Shown: piece by piece, positions 61,102-64,000 of the stretch
Position numbering within the stretch: position 1 is the stretch's first letter
Layout: each line of letters begins with the position of its first letter
Assembly: GCA_964426545.1 (NCBI GenBank)
Contig: CAYRQP010000005.1
Location: 1-64,000, forward strand
DNA from: CAYRQP01 sp964426545
Lineage (GTDB): Bacteria; Fermentibacterota; Fermentibacteria; Fermentibacterales; JCC-6
Length of the DNA stretch: 64,000 nucleotides
Reading direction: 5' to 3'
Made by a program: the position numbers and the translations under genes
The notes under the pieces: generated by a model
Database searches by the model: none
The model's input: only the letters and a program-made list of their open reading frames with translations
Told to the model about the DNA's origin: nothing

Positions 61102-62223
61102 TCATTCCGGCATGTCCATCAGGAATATCTCATAGTAATACTCTGGGTTTTCCGAATATGCCATCATTCCGTATTCATCGATGATGAATTTCCAGAAGGG
61201 TGCATCATCACCGGCTCCCTGAACTTCCGCGGTAAAGAGTAATTCTCCGGCCTGTGTGTATACATCGAACACGGGAGTGATTTCAGTTCCACGCTGCACC
61301 CAGATTCTGTCCGCAGCATCGACGCCGAGAGCGGATATCATGTATCTGTAAGGCTCGGGTTCATAGTCAATAACCACTCCCTGCGCGCCGATACTTCTCA
61401 ACCAGTTCTCCATCCAGAGCTTCTCGTCGTTGATTTCAGACTCGTTCTTGGCAACCGGTAAAAACTCGCGTGAGAACTCATTCAGAAGCTCCCCATCTTT
61501 GTTGAAAATCTGAACCATGTAATCTTCGGTGGAGCATGGAGCCATATAGACATTACCGGATCTGTCTGCCGTATAGACAGTACTGAAGAGCGAAGCCTTG
61601 AGAAGCTCTGTCAAATCCTGGGGATCGAAGGGGAATTCATCCTCATAGTATTTCACAGATGGTTCATTGTTTTCTTCGTATCGTCCTACATGAAAGAAAC
61701 AGATGAGATTTCCGTCTATCATGTCGACGGTTAACTTAGAAGCGATGTAGGCATTGGAATCGGCACCAATCATGTTCATGGGAGGATTATTCGTGAATTC
61801 TGCCGAAAGCCCTTCCCATTCTCCATCCGGATAGAAGATGTGCATACCACCCTGCATCGGAGCGCAAACTGTGATCCTGCCGTCACCAAGGACTGCCATC
61901 GAGAAAGCCATTGTAATCTCACCGGGACCGTTACCCGAGCGGGATATCTGCCGAATGAACTCACCGTCCGGGGAGAATACCCGAACACAGGAAGCAGCTC
62001 TGTCCAGCATGTAAATGTTGCCGTCAGGCCCGTGTCCGAGATCCTGGATAGTGCCGAACACGTAATTGGTGTCACCGAGGTCGACACCGATAGTGTTCAC
62101 AATTTCGATGGGGATGCGGGTTTCGAGAGCATCAGTTACATGCTGATTATCCGATTCGTCCGCCGAAGTTCCGCAGGAGATGAGGATGAGGGATATCACT
62201 AGAGTACTGAGAATTTTCTTCAT
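61102..62223 (-). CDS. Six-bladed beta-propeller lipoprotein
   Basis: A 373-residue lipoprotein with MKKILSTLVISLILISCG (lipobox ISC). NHL/propeller-type blades follow, such as DLGHGPDGNIYMLDRAASCV, RVFSPDGEFIRQISRSGNGP, and FNKDGELLNEFSRE, each with the G/D-x-x-x-V/I-F-x-x-D-G pattern of 6-bladed propellers. Such proteins bind ligands or partners at the cell surface. It has its own upstream region and a tggtcaac-like start context at ATG 62223. Confidence 0.82.
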   Translation of the reverse strand: MKKILSTLVISLILISCGTSADESDNQHVTDALETRIPIEIVNTIGVDLGDTNYVFGTIQDLGHGPDGNIYMLDRAASCVRVFSPDGEFIRQISRSGNGPGEITMAFSMAVLGDGRITVCAPMQGGMHIFYPDGEWEGLSAEFTNNPPMNMIGADSNAYIASKLTVDMIDGNLICFFHVGRYEENNEPSVKYYEDEFPFDPQDLTELLKASLFSTVYTADRSGNVYMAPCSTEDYMVQIFNKDGELLNEFSREFLPVAKNESEINDEKLWMENWLRSIGAQGVVIDYEPEPYRYMISALGVDAADRIWVQRGTEITPVFDVYTQAGELLFTAEVQGAGDDAPFWKFIIDEYGMMAYSENPEYYYEIFLMDMPE

Positions 62224-62461
62224 GTTGACCTTTCGTTATCTGTTTAGTAACAGATGTGTCTTTGCATGAAGTACCTGCAGTTTTCAACTTTATCGATATT
62301 TCTTTGGCTGAATATACTCTTCATAAAAAGACACAGTCAAGAGACAATCTGCTGGAACCACTCTTCGTTCAGATATTAAAGATGTTCAACTTAATATGTC
62401 GTGATTCCCGGTGGTCATTATAATAATTAAATGATCTAGTTTTTAAATTGGAGATGACCGC

Positions 62462-64000
62462 ATGAATATTCTGCCCATGATACTCGTGCTGCTTGCCGGT
62501 TGGGAATCCGTTGGTCCTTCAGGTGGGGAAGTGCTTGCTGTTCTTCAGTCGAATCAGAACCCCGACATTCTGTATGCACTGTCCGGTTTCGCCCCCACGA
62601 TGGTCATTAGCTCTGAGGATAAGGGTGGTTCCTGGGTTACAATCTCGAACTTCGATTCGTATGAAGCTCCAAAAGAAATGACAATGACATCGGACGGGAA
62701 AATGGTTGCCGTCGGGGCGAATCATATATGGGTATCCGGGGACGGGGGAATGAGCTGGAGCAATGACTACTTCTGGGACTACAGTTTCTATGATGTTGTT
62801 CCTCATCTGGAGAATGAGAATGAACTGTTTGCTGCGGGCAGAATCGAATCGAGCGGAAGAATAACCTATTTCCATTCGACTGATTGCGGAAGCACTTGGG
62901 ATGCGACTGTCCTGAAGGACTCGCTTCAGTCCTATGGTCTTTGTATTGCTGTTTCTGCATCCGATCCGGATGTCATTCTGGTAGGCGGATACAGTTTTGA
63001 AATGGTATGGGAACCCTATCTCTTCCGCTCGGTTGACGGGGGCGGGACTTTCACAGAAGTGACTGCTACGGAAATGCTCGGTGAAAACAGGATTCACGGA
63101 GTAGGGATTCATCCCGATAACCCCGATATAATGCTTGCAGGTACAAAGTCAGGCATATACCCGCTCGACTGACCGCTGGCTCACTTGGACGCTGCGGGGA
63201 GAGCAGTATTTCAGCAAGGACATCACATTCAGCTCAACCAATCCCGACCTGGTCATGTGTTGCGGAGATGCAGAAGAGTATGGAATTCATATAAGCAGCG
63301 ATGGCGGGCAAACCTGGACAAGCAGCACAGCAGGACTCGAAGGAGATAATTTCAACTGGGTCGAGATCGACCCTGAACACCCACAGCTTGCATACACCTG
63401 CAGCAACAACGGTTTCTTCCGGAGTTTCGATCGCGGACTTACCTGGAACCTGAGCAATGAGGGCATTGTAATCTGTCATATAGTATCGATGGAATCAGCG
63501 GAACACCGCAGTCCCTCTTGGTCTGCCCGCATGATGGAAACCTGCTTACCTGTGCTTCATCGAACGCCTTGTATGCTTCTGATGATGCCGGGTTGAACTG
63601 GTACAGGGTCTCAACCGATTTCGGGGGAGTCAATGATCTTGTCCAAACCGGAGATTTAAGTTTCGATGAAGGTATTCTAATCGCTACCGCTGACGAAGGT
63701 GTCTGGCACTGGGACTGGAACTGGACTCCGTATCAGCTATTTGGAGAATTTGGGGAGTCTGAAACCACCTGCGTTGAAGATTTTGCTTTTGACCAGTTTA
63801 TCTATGCAGGTACAGACGGGTCAGCAGTTTGGAACCGTTACTACGGGCTGGGGGTCGAAGAAGGAGGAGGTATCGAGATAGAGAATCCCGTGTTTTCAAT
63901 TCATCCCAACCCGGCAACCGATAATCAGGTTTCTGCGGTAATCACTTTGAATTATCCGCCTGAAACGAGCATCTCGGTTTTCGACATTACGGGAAGGCTG
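62462..64000 (+). pseudogene. Secreted BNR/VPS10-type propeller protein with sorting domain; two frameshifts, runs off window
   Basis: A signal-like start (MNILPMILVLLAG) leads into repeated blades with Asp-box-like motifs, e.g. SEDKGGSWVTI, SGDGGMSWSNDY, STDCGSTWDATV, SVDGGGTFTEV. The frame stops at 63172. Removing one extra C near 63160 continues TRSTDRWLTWTLRGEQYF, SSDGGQTWTSSTAG and SFDRGLTWNLSNEG. Adding one base near 63495 continues SLLVCPHDGNLLTC to SDDAGLNWYRVSTDFGGV and reaches IHPNPATDN, the start of an FlgD-like sorting domain cut by the window end. A TATAAT lies at 62419-62424. Either a true pseudogene or two assembly indels. Confidence 0.7.

Overview
This window reads as chromosome from a Gram-negative, probably anaerobic and fermentative bacterium with an outer membrane. 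The evidence is a TonB-family protein, an Mla-type lipid transport operon, a predicted outer-membrane beta-barrel, many lipoproteins, and two secreted proteins ending in an FlgD-like/type IX-style C-terminal sorting domain (17088-18158 and the gene running off the right edge). That sorting domain, together with purine and histidine catabolism, suggests the FCB group or a nearby candidate phylum such as Fermentibacterota or Cloacimonadota. This placement is a guess. No rRNA or ribosomal protein gene is present to settle it.

Layout. 0.1-6.8 kb is a compact peptide-modification-like operon: PqqD-like chaperone, ATP-grasp ligase, PLP decarboxylase carrying a leader-like N-terminal tail, urea-transporter/M23 peptidase fusion, TPR-barrel protein and TPR protein. 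It is followed by hemW and a tRNA-Arg. 8.1-18.2 kb is mixed housekeeping: membrane protein, small lipoprotein, zinc alcohol dehydrogenase, P-type ATPase, TIGR02757 protein, SH3-like lipoprotein, ArsR regulator, histidine ammonia-lyase and secreted endonuclease I. 18.2-36.6 kb is a large purine-catabolic region of the selenium-dependent molybdenum hydroxylase type. Its first operon is mocA-xdhC-ssnA-ygfK. Its second is ygeY-ygeW-PLP enzyme-hydroxylase set 1-PLP enzyme-hydroxylase set 2. 43.7-46.5 kb adds an allantoinase/hydantoinase-like enzyme and an 8-oxoguanine deaminase-like enzyme. Together these could take purines through hydroxylation, deamination, ring opening and carbamoyl transfer to fermentable products.

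36.6-42.2 kb is a decayed zone: a deleted IS3-family element, a frameshifted MNT-HEPN toxin-antitoxin pair and a frameshifted CPPH-motif gene, among intact small genes. 46.5-49.3 kb (minus strand) holds a cation/proton antiporter, a PTS-IIA-like regulator and a HAD hydrolase. 50-53 kb is a NitT/TauT-type ABC importer convergent with a TonB-family gene. 54-57.4 kb is an Mla-like lipid transport operon with a STAS-fused permease. A phosphatase-superfamily protein, htpG and secreted beta-propeller-type proteins close the window.

A recurrent theme is short palindromic repeats of several families. One family (core GGTGCCTGGCACC) lies inside protein-coding frames. In ygfK a 75-bp copy adds 25 in-frame codons, much like the palindromic elements of Rickettsia. 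The best candidates for something new are this in-frame repeat family, the PqqD/ATP-grasp/decarboxylase operon, the two-hydroxylase purine operon with two PLP enzymes where YgeX would be expected, and a histidine ammonia-lyase with Cys in place of the MIO serine.
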